From NCBI GenBank assembly GCA_003576755.1, contig QEVT01000010.1, forward strand, positions 1 through 37,549: 37,549 nt of DNA. Reading direction: 5' to 3'. Below, piece by piece: positions 1 through 7,016 of the stretch. The notes beneath the pieces were generated by a model. The model saw only the letters and a list, made by a program, of their open reading frames with translations, was not told the DNA's origin and did not search any database. The position numbers were made by a program, and so were the translations under genes. The number at the start of each line of letters is the position of its first letter. Position 1 is the stretch's first letter. The stretch comes from a bacterium. Lineage in GTDB: Bacteria > Chloroflexota > Anaerolineae > Epilineales > Epilineaceae.

Positions 1-1
1 G

Positions 2-100
2 CGGCCGCTGGCGCGGCTGATCGCGCGCCCGGGGGTGGCGGGCCGGCTGACCCCGTGCTTCACGGTCGTCGGGCGCAAGCCCGGCCGGGAGGGCGCATGA
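2..100 (+). CDS. C-terminal end of a probable class I SAM-dependent methyltransferase (5' truncated by window)
   Basis: An open frame enters from the left edge and stops at the TGA at 98-100, giving about 32 residues that end in TPCFTVVGRKPGREGA. The last beta-strand pattern (CFTVVGRKP) is typical of the C-terminus of small class I methyltransferases found in glycan-modification clusters, but no SAM-binding motif lies inside the window, so the family call is inference. The stop codon overlaps the ATG of the next gene (ATGA at 97-100), which indicates translational coupling and the same operon. Confidence 0.5.
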   Translation, partial: RPLARLIARPGVAGRLTPCFTVVGRKPGREGA

Positions 101-1206
101 GCCTCGTGCTCGATCATCTCGCAGCGCACCGCGACCGCCTCGGGCTCGGCCGGCACGGGGCCGACGGCCGCCTGAGCGCGGTCTGGCTGACCCCGCGCTT
201 TCGGGCCTCGAGCCACACCGTGGCGCTGGTGTTTGGCGCGGGCGGCGCGGCGCCGGTGCTGGTCGCCAAGGTGCCGCGCCTGCCGGACGCGCCGGCGGCG
301 CTGGCGCGCGAGGCGGCCAACATCGAGCGCCTCGCCGGTGCGCGCCTGGCGGGGGTGACGGGCATCCCGGAGCTGGTGGCGTTCGAGCGGTTCCGGGGCT
401 GGCCGATCCTCGTCCAGACCGCCCTCGACGGCCGGGCGTGGGACCGCGCGCGGGTGCGGCAGGATCCCGACGCCGCCGCGGCGGCGGGCGTGGCCTGGGT
501 GACGGGCCTACAGCGCGCGACCCGCGCCAGCGCTCCGGCCGGCCCGGAGGACTTCGACCGGCTGGCCGTCGGGCCGCTGGCGGTGCTGCGGGCGGCGGCG
601 GGCGACGACGGCGAGATCGCGCGCCTCGTCGACCGCACCCTGGCGCTGGCGGCGCCGCTTCGGTCGGCGCCGCTGCCGCTGGCGATGGAGCACGGCGACT
701 TCAGCGCGCCCAACGTCATGCGGCTGCGGGACGGCGGGCTAGGGGTCGTGGACTGGGAGCTGGCCGAGCCGCGCGGCTGGCCGGTGTGCGACGCGTTCTT
801 CTGGCTGACCTACGTGGCTTTCTGCCGGGCGGGCCGGCCGGCGGCAGCCGACCCGGTGGCGGCGTGGACGCCGGCGTTCTGGGGGCCGGCGCCGTGGGGC
901 CGCCCGCACGTGCTCGGCGCGGCCGAGGCGATGGGCATCGAGCGTGCGTGGCTCACGCCGCTCCTGGCGCTGACGTGGGCGCGCTACCTGGCGGGGATCG
1001 TCCTTCGGCTCGGCGACACGGCCGGCGGCGGCGCGGCCGTCGACGGCGCGACGGTGGCGTGGCTCGCGGCGCACCGCTACTGCCAGCTGTGGCGTGCGGC
1101 CGTCGACGGCGCGGGTGCGCTCGACTGGGCCGGCGGGCCCGCGACTCACGGGCGCCGACCACCGGCGCCCGTCAAGGAGAGGTCACGATGGCTTGCGTGG
1201 CGTTGA
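97..1206 (+). CDS. Aminoglycoside-phosphotransferase-family (APH) kinase
   Basis: The 369-residue protein has the signature of the APH/choline-kinase fold. A catalytic loop HGDFSAPN (about residues 199-206, with H199, D201 and N206) is followed by VVDWE with the metal-binding Asp at about 219. The N-terminal lobe has an LVAKVPR strand that could supply the ATP-binding Lys. I chose the ATG at 97 over an in-frame ATG at 55 because it overlaps the preceding stop as ATGA. Family members phosphorylate small hydroxylated substrates such as sugars, choline or antibiotics. In a surface-glycan locus a sugar or lipid-head-group substrate is more plausible than resistance, but the substrate cannot be read from sequence. 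The 3' end overlaps the next gene by 19 nt. Confidence 0.8.
   Translation: MSLVLDHLAAHRDRLGLGRHGADGRLSAVWLTPRFRASSHTVALVFGAGGAAPVLVAKVPRLPDAPAALAREAANIERLAGARLAGVTGIPELVAFERFRGWPILVQTALDGRAWDRARVRQDPDAAAAAGVAWVTGLQRATRASAPAGPEDFDRLAVGPLAVLRAAAGDDGEIARLVDRTLALAAPLRSAPLPLAMEHGDFSAPNVMRLRDGGLGVVDWELAEPRGWPVCDAFFWLTYVAFCRAGRPAAADPVAAWTPAFWGPAPWGRPHVLGAAEAMGIERAWLTPLLALTWARYLAGIVLRLGDTAGGGAAVDGATVAWLAAHRYCQLWRAAVDGAGALDWAGGPATHGRRPPAPVKERSRWLAWR
1174..1183 (+). promoter_or_regulatory. Strong Shine-Dalgarno site for the P-loop kinase, inside the APH gene
   Basis: AAGGAGAGGT sits 4 nt before the ATG at 1188 and lies within the last codons of the APH gene. It fixes the kinase start at 1188 although the reading frame is open from 438. 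Confidence 0.75.
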
Positions 1207-1919
1207 TCGGCCCCGACGGGGCCGGCAAGACGACGATCGGACGGAAGCTCGAACGCGCGCTGCCGATGCCGGCGCGCTACCTTTACATGGGCGTCAACCT
1301 CGAGGCCAGCGGCCTGATGCTGCCGACAACACGCCTCATGCTGATGTTCAAGCGGGCGCGCGGCGGCCGGCCCGATATGGTGCTCTCGACGGCCCACGGC
1401 GAGCGGCGGCCGCCGCCGCGCCACCCCGTCAAGCGCCTGGCCGGCCGGGTGAAGTCCGCGGTCCGCGTGACGAACTGGCTGGCCGAGGAGTGGTTCCGCC
1501 AGCTCGTGGCGTGGGCCTGGCAGCGGCGCGGCTACCTCGTGGTGTTCGACCGCCACTTCTTCGCCGACTACTACGCCCACGACGTGGCGGGCAGCCATGC
1601 GCCGTCGCTCGCCCGCCGGCTGCACGGCGTGGTGCTGCGCCGGTTCTATCCCCGGCCGTCGCTGGTGGTCTGCCTCGACGCGCCGGCCGAGGTGTTGTTC
1701 GCGCGCAAGGGCGAGGGCACGCTGGCGTGGCTGGAGGCGCGGCGGGCCGAGTACCTGGCCCTCCGGCCGGCCGTCGAGGCGTTCGTGGTGGTCGACGCCA
1801 GCCAGCCGCCCGAGGCGGTCCTGCGCGACGTCGTCGCGGCCATCACGGCGCACGCCGGCGGGCCGGCCGGCGCGGCGGGACCCGTGGCGGCCAGCCGGGA
1901 CGCGGCATGCATCGGCTGA
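1188..1919 (+). CDS. Thymidylate-kinase-like P-loop kinase of a glycan cluster
   Basis: The 243-residue protein begins MACVALIGPDGAGKTT, a clean Walker A motif at residues 8-16. VVFDRHFFADYY (about 117-128) corresponds to the DRY/DRH motif of thymidylate-kinase-like enzymes. VVCLDAP, then FARKGEG near residue 172, match the strand and Arg-rich LID region. Length and layout resemble the tmk-like kinases found in polysaccharide loci rather than housekeeping Tmk (about 205-210 aa), so the substrate is probably not dTMP. It is similar in layout to the kinase half of the gene at 25083-26399: each has a xPDGAGK P-loop, a YMG motif after the first helix, an FDR motif and an ARKGE motif. It overlaps the APH gene upstream and the deacetylase downstream. 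Confidence 0.75.
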   Translation: MACVALIGPDGAGKTTIGRKLERALPMPARYLYMGVNLEASGLMLPTTRLMLMFKRARGGRPDMVLSTAHGERRPPPRHPVKRLAGRVKSAVRVTNWLAEEWFRQLVAWAWQRRGYLVVFDRHFFADYYAHDVAGSHAPSLARRLHGVVLRRFYPRPSLVVCLDAPAEVLFARKGEGTLAWLEARRAEYLALRPAVEAFVVVDASQPPEAVLRDVVAAITAHAGGPAGAAGPVAASRDAACIG

Positions 1920-2935
1920 TCAAGGACGCGCTGGCGTCGGTGGCCGGCGGCGGGGCGGCGCGTGCGCTGGCCGCGGCGCTCGCCTGCTTCGACGACGACC
2001 GGCCCAACGTCGTGCGGGTGCTGACCTATCACCGCGTCGACCGGCCGGGTGCCCGGCCGACCCTGAACCCGCGGCTGATCAGCGCCACGCCGGAGGGGTT
2101 TGCGGCCCAGATGGCGATGCTCGCCGCACGGCACCCGGTGGTCGCGCTGGCCGACGTGCTGGCGGCGGCCCGCGGCGCGGCGGCGCTGCCTGCGCGGGCC
2201 GTGCTCGTGACGTTCGACGACGCGTGCCTGGACTTCGCGGAGCACGCATGGCCGGCGATGCGGCGCCTCGGCCTGCCGGCCACGGTGTTCGTGCCGACGG
2301 CCTATCCCGATGACCCGCGGCGTGCGTTTTGGTGGGACCGGCTGTATCATGCGTTGTGGCATGGACGGTTCCCGGGCGGTCTCGATGCCGGCGGCCGCCG
2401 GTGGCCGCTGGCCGGCGAGGACGACCGGCGGCGGGCGTACGACCACCTCGGTCGCCAGGTGAAGGCCCTGCCGCACGCGGCCGCCATGGATCTCGTCGAC
2501 CGGGTGTGCGCCGCCGCCGGCCTCGACGGGCAGGGCCCCGAGCCGGCGGTGATGGGCTGGCCGGCCTTGCGGTCGCTGGCCGCCGAGGGCGTGGCGCTGG
2601 CGCCGCACACCCGGACGCACCCGCTCTTGCAGCGCGTCGGCGCCGCCGAGGCCGAGGCCGAGATCGCGGGATCGCTGGCCGACCTGGCCCGCGAGGTCGG
2701 GGCGGCCCCGCCGGCGCTGGCCTATCCCGACGGCGGGCACGATGCCGGCACGCTCGCGGCGGCGCGGTCGGCCGGCATCGAGGTGGCGTTCACCACCCGG
2801 TCCGGCGTGAACCGATTGGACGGACTCGACGCGCCGGGCCGCCTGCGGCTGAGGCGCATCAACGTGGGCCGGCGTGTGACGCCGGCCGTGCTGCGCGCGC
2901 GGCTGGTCGCCTGGCCGCTGCGACACGCCGGTTGA
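1907..2935 (+). CDS. Polysaccharide deacetylase (NodB/CE4 family)
   Basis: The 342-residue protein shows the ordered NodB motifs. VLTYHRV lies near the start of the domain, VTFDDA at about residues 100-105 carries the catalytic-base and metal Asp pair, and PHTRTHP at about 233-239 carries the two metal-binding His. A late ALAYPDGGH strand follows. CE4 enzymes remove N- or O-acetyl groups from glycans using a divalent metal. No convincing signal peptide or transmembrane segment is visible, so it may act on cytoplasmic precursors or be exported some other way. The ATG at 1907 overlaps the preceding kinase by 13 nt. An insert between FVPTAYP and the second motif region (FWWDRLYHALWHG) is typical of the xylanase/chitin-deacetylase-like subgroup in polysaccharide clusters. 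Confidence 0.85.
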   Translation: MHRLIKDALASVAGGGAARALAAALACFDDDRPNVVRVLTYHRVDRPGARPTLNPRLISATPEGFAAQMAMLAARHPVVALADVLAAARGAAALPARAVLVTFDDACLDFAEHAWPAMRRLGLPATVFVPTAYPDDPRRAFWWDRLYHALWHGRFPGGLDAGGRRWPLAGEDDRRRAYDHLGRQVKALPHAAAMDLVDRVCAAAGLDGQGPEPAVMGWPALRSLAAEGVALAPHTRTHPLLQRVGAAEAEAEIAGSLADLAREVGAAPPALAYPDGGHDAGTLAAARSAGIEVAFTTRSGVNRLDGLDAPGRLRLRRINVGRRVTPAVLRARLVAWPLRHAG

Positions 2936-2952
2936 AGAGGAGCTTGCGAGAC

Positions 2953-3897
2953 GTGCGAATCCTGATCATCAGCCCCGTCGACCCCGCCGCCGTGGCGCGC
3001 CTGCGCGAGCGGCACGACGTGGTGTGTGCCTACAATGCCGACGCCGCGACGTTGCGCGCGGCCATCGTGGACCGCGACGCCGTGATCCTGCGCAGCGGCG
3101 TCAAGCTCGACGCGGCGGCCATGGCGCTTGCGCCCGACCTCCGCCTGGTCGTCCGTGCCGGCTCCGGCACCGACAACATCGACCTCGACCACCTGGCGGC
3201 GCGCCGCATCGCGCTCGTGCGGGTGCCAGAGCCCGGCGCGCAGGCCGTGGCCGAGTTGACCTTTGCCTTGATGCTGGCGCTGGCGCGCGGGGTGCGCACG
3301 GCCGACGCCGCGCTCCGCCAGGGCCATTGGGCCAAGTACGAGATCGAGGGCCGGCTGATCAGCGGCAAGGTCCTCGGCGTGGTGGGCGCCGGCAACATCG
3401 GCCGGCGCGTGGGGCAGATCGGCGCGGCACTCGGCATGCGCCCGCTGGGGTGCGTCGAGCACCCCACGCCCGAGGCCACGGCGGCGCTCGAGCGGGCGGG
3501 GATGGCGCTGGCGCCGTTCGATCGCGTGGTGGCGGAGGCCGACTTCTTGACGCTCCACGTACCTTTAACGCCATCCACGCGTTATATAGTCGGTTCAGAC
3601 GTGCTCGCCCGCATGAAGCCGGGATCGTACCTTGTCAACATGGCCCGCGGCGGCGTGGTCGACGAAGCCGCGTTGCACGCCGCGCTGGTGCGCGGCGACC
3701 GGCTGCGCGGTGCGGCGCTCGACGTGCACGAGCACGAGGGCGAGGGGAGGCGGTCGCCGCTGGCGGACCTGCCCAACGTCGTCCTGACGCCGCACATCGG
3801 CGCGTCGACGGTCGACACGCAGCGTCAGATCGGGGAGCGGGTCGTGGAGATCGTCGAGCAGCACGCCGGGGCATTGCCGGTGGCCGTGCCGGCATGA
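2953..3897 (+). CDS. D-isomer-specific 2-hydroxyacid dehydrogenase (SerA-like, no ACT domain)
   Basis: The 314-residue protein has the full D-2-hydroxyacid dehydrogenase layout. RAGSGTDNID precedes the hinge, and VVGAGNIGRRVG (about 142-153) is the Rossmann NAD-binding loop. The catalytic Arg is in NMARGGVVDE (about 231), an acidic segment follows in DVHEHEGEG, and the catalytic His is in LTPHIGAST (about 281). It lacks the C-terminal ACT/regulatory region of long SerA enzymes. I chose the GTG at 2953 because AAGAGGAG lies about 10 nt upstream, whereas the frame stays open much further back. The likely reaction is NAD-dependent interconversion of a 2-keto acid and a D-2-hydroxy acid; 3-phosphoglycerate is the usual SerA substrate. 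Codons at about 3559-3599 are unusually AT-rich for this locus. It is the last gene of its operon, with a hairpin 4 nt after the stop. Confidence 0.85.
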   Translation: MRILIISPVDPAAVARLRERHDVVCAYNADAATLRAAIVDRDAVILRSGVKLDAAAMALAPDLRLVVRAGSGTDNIDLDHLAARRIALVRVPEPGAQAVAELTFALMLALARGVRTADAALRQGHWAKYEIEGRLISGKVLGVVGAGNIGRRVGQIGAALGMRPLGCVEHPTPEATAALERAGMALAPFDRVVAEADFLTLHVPLTPSTRYIVGSDVLARMKPGSYLVNMARGGVVDEAALHAALVRGDRLRGAALDVHEHEGEGRRSPLADLPNVVLTPHIGASTVDTQRQIGERVVEIVEQHAGALPVAVPA

Positions 3898-3900
3898 TCG

Positions 3901-3921
3901 GGCGTTGCGGCGCGCAACGCC
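3901..3921 (+). terminator. Hairpin after the dehydrogenase gene
   Basis: Perfect 8-bp arms GGCGTTGC (3901-3908) and GCAACGCC (3914-3921) enclose a 5-nt loop directly after the dehydrogenase stop. The downstream tract is only weakly T-rich (GTGGTTTCC), so this is either a weak intrinsic terminator or an mRNA-stabilising hairpin. Confidence 0.45.
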
Positions 3922-3973
3922 GTCCCGTGGTCGTGGTTTCCACAGCAGTCGCGGATGCGGATGGAGTGAGAAC

Positions 3974-6865
3974 ATGAGTCGCTGGCTCGAGACCCGGCGC
4001 CACCGGCGCGGGGGCCTGTCGATTGTGGGGGCGTTGGTCGGGTTGGGGTTGGTCGTCGGGGCGCAGCTCTACTGGATCGCCCCCACCCGGGCGTCGACCC
4101 CGATCACCGCGGGCTACCTCGGCGCGAACTTCCCGTCCGGGGTGGGAGGCAACGGGGACGCCACGGCCGAGAAGCCCGAGAGCAAGCTGTGGTACAACGA
4201 CGGGCTGTGGTGGGCGGTGATGTACCACCAGCCCGCCAGCGAGTTCCGGATCTTCCGGCTGGACTGGGCCACGCAGGACTGGGTGGCCACGGCGACGGCC
4301 GTCGACACCCGCATCAACACGCGGGCCGACGCGTTGTGGGACGGCACCAAGCTCTACATCGTGTCGCACGTCTTCCAGCAAAACGGCGGCCTGACCGTGC
4401 CGGCCGGGCAGCGCGGCCAGCTCTACCGCTACAGCTACGACTCGGGGACGAAGACCTACGCGATCGACGGCGGGTTCCCGGTCGAGGTCAACGATGCCAA
4501 GTCCGAGACGCTCGTCCTGGCCAAGGACTCCACCGGCAAGCTGTGGGTGACGTACACGATGAGCGACACGCTGGGCATCCGGGTCGTCGTGAACCGGACG
4601 ACCGGCGACGATGCCACGTGGGGCACGCCGTACGACCTCGGCACGCCCAAGTCGAGCGGGCTCATCGACGACGACATCTCGTCGGTGGTCGCCTTCGACG
4701 GCAACAAGATCGGCGTCCTCTGGAGCCGGCAGGCGCCGGGGGAGCGGCGGTTCTACTTCGCCGTCCACAACGACGGCGACCCCGAGACCACGTGGACCGA
4801 GACGCTGGTGTACAGCGTGTCATCCGACGACCACATCCAGCTCCACACGTTGACCGCCGACCCGGCGGGCAACGTCTTCGCGATCGTCAAGACGTCGTCG
4901 TCGGCCAACCTCATCAAGCTGCTCAAGTGCAACGCCGGGTCGAGCTGCACGTCGACCACCGACTGGACCAACGCCACCGTCTGGATCAACGCCGAGGGCA
5001 GCCCCACGCGGCCGATCCTGCTCATCGACACCGAGAACCGGACCATCTACGTGTTCGCGTGCGTGCTCTCGGGCACGGCGCGCGGCGTCTACTACAAGAC
5101 GTCGAGCCTCGACAGCATCGCGTTCCCCTCGGGGCTCGGCACGCCGTTCATCGCCGACGCGGCCTACTCGCTCATCAACGACCCGACGACGACCAAGCAA
5201 AACGTCAACGGCACCACCAACCTCGTGGTGCTGGCCAGCGACACGTCGGCGCACAAGTACTTCCACAACGCCATCGACCTCGCCGGCGGCGGCCCGACCA
5301 CCGTGCCGACGGCCACGGCGCCGCCGACGGCGACCGCCACCGACGCGCCGACGGCGACCGATCCCGCGACGGCGACCGCCACCGACGTGCCGACGGCGAC
5401 CGATGTTCCGACCGCATCGGCCACCCCCGTCCCCACGCTGTCGCCCACGACCGGCGCCTCGTCCACGCCGACGCGGACGCCGACCTCCGGTCCGACCGCG
5501 ACGCCACAGCCGACGGCGACCACCGGCGGCCCGACGGCCACGCCGGCATCGGTGATCACGCTGCTGCCGATCCACGACGCCCTGGTCAAGAGCTCGTCGC
5601 CGACCAGCAACTATGGCAGCCTCAGCTCGCTGCGGCTGCGGTCGCTCGACCCGGCCTACGCCACCTACCTCAAGTTCGACGTCACCGGCATCGGCGCCAC
5701 CGTCCAGTCCGCCGTGCTGCGGCTGTATGTCACCGACGGCAGCAACTCGGGCGGTGCGATCCACACGGTGTCCAACAACTACCTCAACACCACCACGCCG
5801 TGGGTCGAGGGCGGCATCAAGCACATCAACGCGCCCACCATCGGCGGCAGCCCGCTCGACACCAAGGGTGCGGTCGGCACGGGCACCTGGGTCGAGTACA
5901 ACGTCACCGCGGCGGTCACCGGCAACGGCGTCATCAGCTTCGGGCTGGTCAACGGCACCACCGACAGCGTGCTGTTCAACTCGAAGGAGGCCGCGACGCA
6001 CAGGCCGGAGCTGGTGATCCAGGTCGGGTCCGGCACCCTCGTGCCGTCGGCGACACCGGCACCGACCGACACGCCGACGCCGACGGATACGCCGACCAAC
6101 ACGCCGGCGCCAACGGCCACGCCGACCGATACGCCTACGCCGACCAACACCCCGGTTCCGACCGACACCGCCACGCCTACCGTCGGGCCCTCGCCGACGC
6201 CAACCGACACGCCGACGCCGACGGATACGCCGACGCCGACCAACACGCCGCTTCCGACCGATACGCCGACCGCGACCCTCACGCCGGCGCCGGCCACGAG
6301 CACCCCGCCGCCGCCGACCACGTTCCTGGCGATTGCGGACGCGCGCGTCAGCAGCGCCTCACCCGGCACCAACGCGGGGGGCAGCGCCTACCTGCGGCTG
6401 CGCAACTCGAGCGGTGACCACTACCAGACGTACCTCAAGTTCAACGTCAGCGGCCTCAGCGGCACGGTCGTCAGCGCCAAGGTCCGGTTGTTCGTCTACG
6501 ACGGCGGCCCCAGCGGCGGGTCGATCCACGCGGTGGCCGACAACGCGTGGACCGAAGCCGGCGTCAACTGGAACAACAAGCCCGCGTTCAGCGGCAGCGC
6601 GCTCGGCACCGTCGGCAACGTGCCCAACAACACGTGGGCCGAGTACGACGTGACCGGTGCCGTCGGCGGCGACGGCGTGTACAGCTTCGGGATCGCGAAC
6701 TCCGATTCCAACAGCATCTACATGCGCTCGCGCGAGGCCACCACCCACAGGCCTGAGCTGGTCGTCCAGACGACCGGCGCCTGGCTGCAGTCGCCCCGCG
6801 CGCCGCGCGCCGTCGATCGCGGCATCGTTCAGCCGCGCGATCGTCTGCTGGGCCGACTGTGGTGA
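3974..6865 (+). CDS. Secreted stalk protein: beta-propeller-like head plus two DNRLRE domains
   Basis: The 963-residue protein starts at ATG 3974 behind GGAGTGAG. Residues 1-41 form a Sec signal peptide: an Arg-rich n-region, a hydrophobic core around GALVGLGLVVGAQLYW, and a likely cut near PTRAS. Residues about 42-435 form a head with repeated W/Y-rich strands and Asp boxes (NDGLWWA, VVAFDGNKIGVLWS), resembling an exported sialidase- or NHL-type propeller. I cannot assign catalytic residues. A Thr/Pro stalk (about 437-523) leads to DNRLRE domain 1 (about 525-687; [20 protein letters not shown]). A second stalk (689-780) leads to DNRLRE domain 2 (about 782-934; YLKFNVSG, VRLFVYDGG, NWNNKP). 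There is no LPXTG, PEP-CTERM or anchor helix at the C-terminus. It is a tandem paralogue of the next gene. Adhesion or extracellular-matrix function is inference. Confidence 0.85.
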   Translation: MSRWLETRRHRRGGLSIVGALVGLGLVVGAQLYWIAPTRASTPITAGYLGANFPSGVGGNGDATAEKPESKLWYNDGLWWAVMYHQPASEFRIFRLDWATQDWVATATAVDTRINTRADALWDGTKLYIVSHVFQQNGGLTVPAGQRGQLYRYSYDSGTKTYAIDGGFPVEVNDAKSETLVLAKDSTGKLWVTYTMSDTLGIRVVVNRTTGDDATWGTPYDLGTPKSSGLIDDDISSVVAFDGNKIGVLWSRQAPGERRFYFAVHNDGDPETTWTETLVYSVSSDDHIQLHTLTADPAGNVFAIVKTSSSANLIKLLKCNAGSSCTSTTDWTNATVWINAEGSPTRPILLIDTENRTIYVFACVLSGTARGVYYKTSSLDSIAFPSGLGTPFIADAAYSLINDPTTTKQNVNGTTNLVVLASDTSAHKYFHNAIDLAGGGPTTVPTATAPPTATATDAPTATDPATATATDVPTATDVPTASATPVPTLSPTTGASSTPTRTPTSGPTATPQPTATTGGPTATPASVITLLPIHDALVKSSSPTSNYGSLSSLRLRSLDPAYATYLKFDVTGIGATVQSAVLRLYVTDGSNSGGAIHTVSNNYLNTTTPWVEGGIKHINAPTIGGSPLDTKGAVGTGTWVEYNVTAAVTGNGVISFGLVNGTTDSVLFNSKEAATHRPELVIQVGSGTLVPSATPAPTDTPTPTDTPTNTPAPTATPTDTPTPTNTPVPTDTATPTVGPSPTPTDTPTPTDTPTPTNTPLPTDTPTATLTPAPATSTPPPPTTFLAIADARVSSASPGTNAGGSAYLRLRNSSGDHYQTYLKFNVSGLSGTVVSAKVRLFVYDGGPSGGSIHAVADNAWTEAGVNWNNKPAFSGSALGTVGNVPNNTWAEYDVTGAVGGDGVYSFGIANSDSNSIYMRSREATTHRPELVVQTTGAWLQSPRAPRAVDRGIVQPRDRLLGRLW
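4160..4215 (+). repeat. 56-nt direct repeat, copy 1 (shared with 7206-7261)
   Basis: These 56 nt in the head domain of the first stalk protein are identical to 7206-7261 in the second. They begin GCCACGGCCGAGAAG and end CTGTGGTGGGC. Identity at synonymous sites points to recent duplication or gene conversion between the two paralogues. Confidence 0.8.
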
Positions 6866-6926
6866 GCGGGCGCTGGTCCGACTTCGCCGGCGCTGCCGTC
6901 GTGGCGACGGCGACGCTGTCATGAGC

Positions 6927-6968
6927 ATACCCCGGTGGCGCCGCTTGCGGGCGGCGACACCGGGGTAT
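6927..6968 (+). terminator. Strong inter-paralogue hairpin, probable terminator
   Basis: Two 18-nt arms (6927-6944 and 6951-6968) pair with a single mismatch around a TTGCGG loop. The hairpin is followed by a moderately T-rich run (ACATTTCCCGTGGTTGTTT). It lies in the 151-nt gap between the two stalk-protein genes, so it probably separates their transcription or protects the upstream mRNA 3' end. Nothing else was recognised in this gap; TATACA at 6966-6971 overlaps the right arm but has no good -35 partner. Confidence 0.6.
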
Positions 6969-7016
6969 ACATTTCCCGTGGTTGTTTGACCCGCGCGCTT
7001 GATCGAAGGTGACCCT

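Noticed and set aside
97..1206. APH-family gene as an antibiotic resistance determinant
   Set aside because: It sits inside a polysaccharide operon with overlapping neighbours, and nothing indicates mobility. Family membership alone does not support resistance.
1188..1919. Housekeeping thymidylate kinase (tmk)
   Set aside because: The protein is longer than Tmk, lies in a glycan operon and resembles the kinase half of the fusion at 25083-26399, so a specialised substrate is more likely.
3547..3588. TTGACG followed by TATATA inside the dehydrogenase as an internal promoter
   Set aside because: The spacing between the two hexamers is about 30 nt, too long for a sigma70 promoter. It is kept only as a codon-usage observation.
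6966..6971. TATACA as a -10 element for the second stalk gene
   Set aside because: It overlaps the right arm of a strong hairpin and lacks a -35 at 16-18 nt; the nearest TTGCGG is at 15 nt and forms the hairpin loop.
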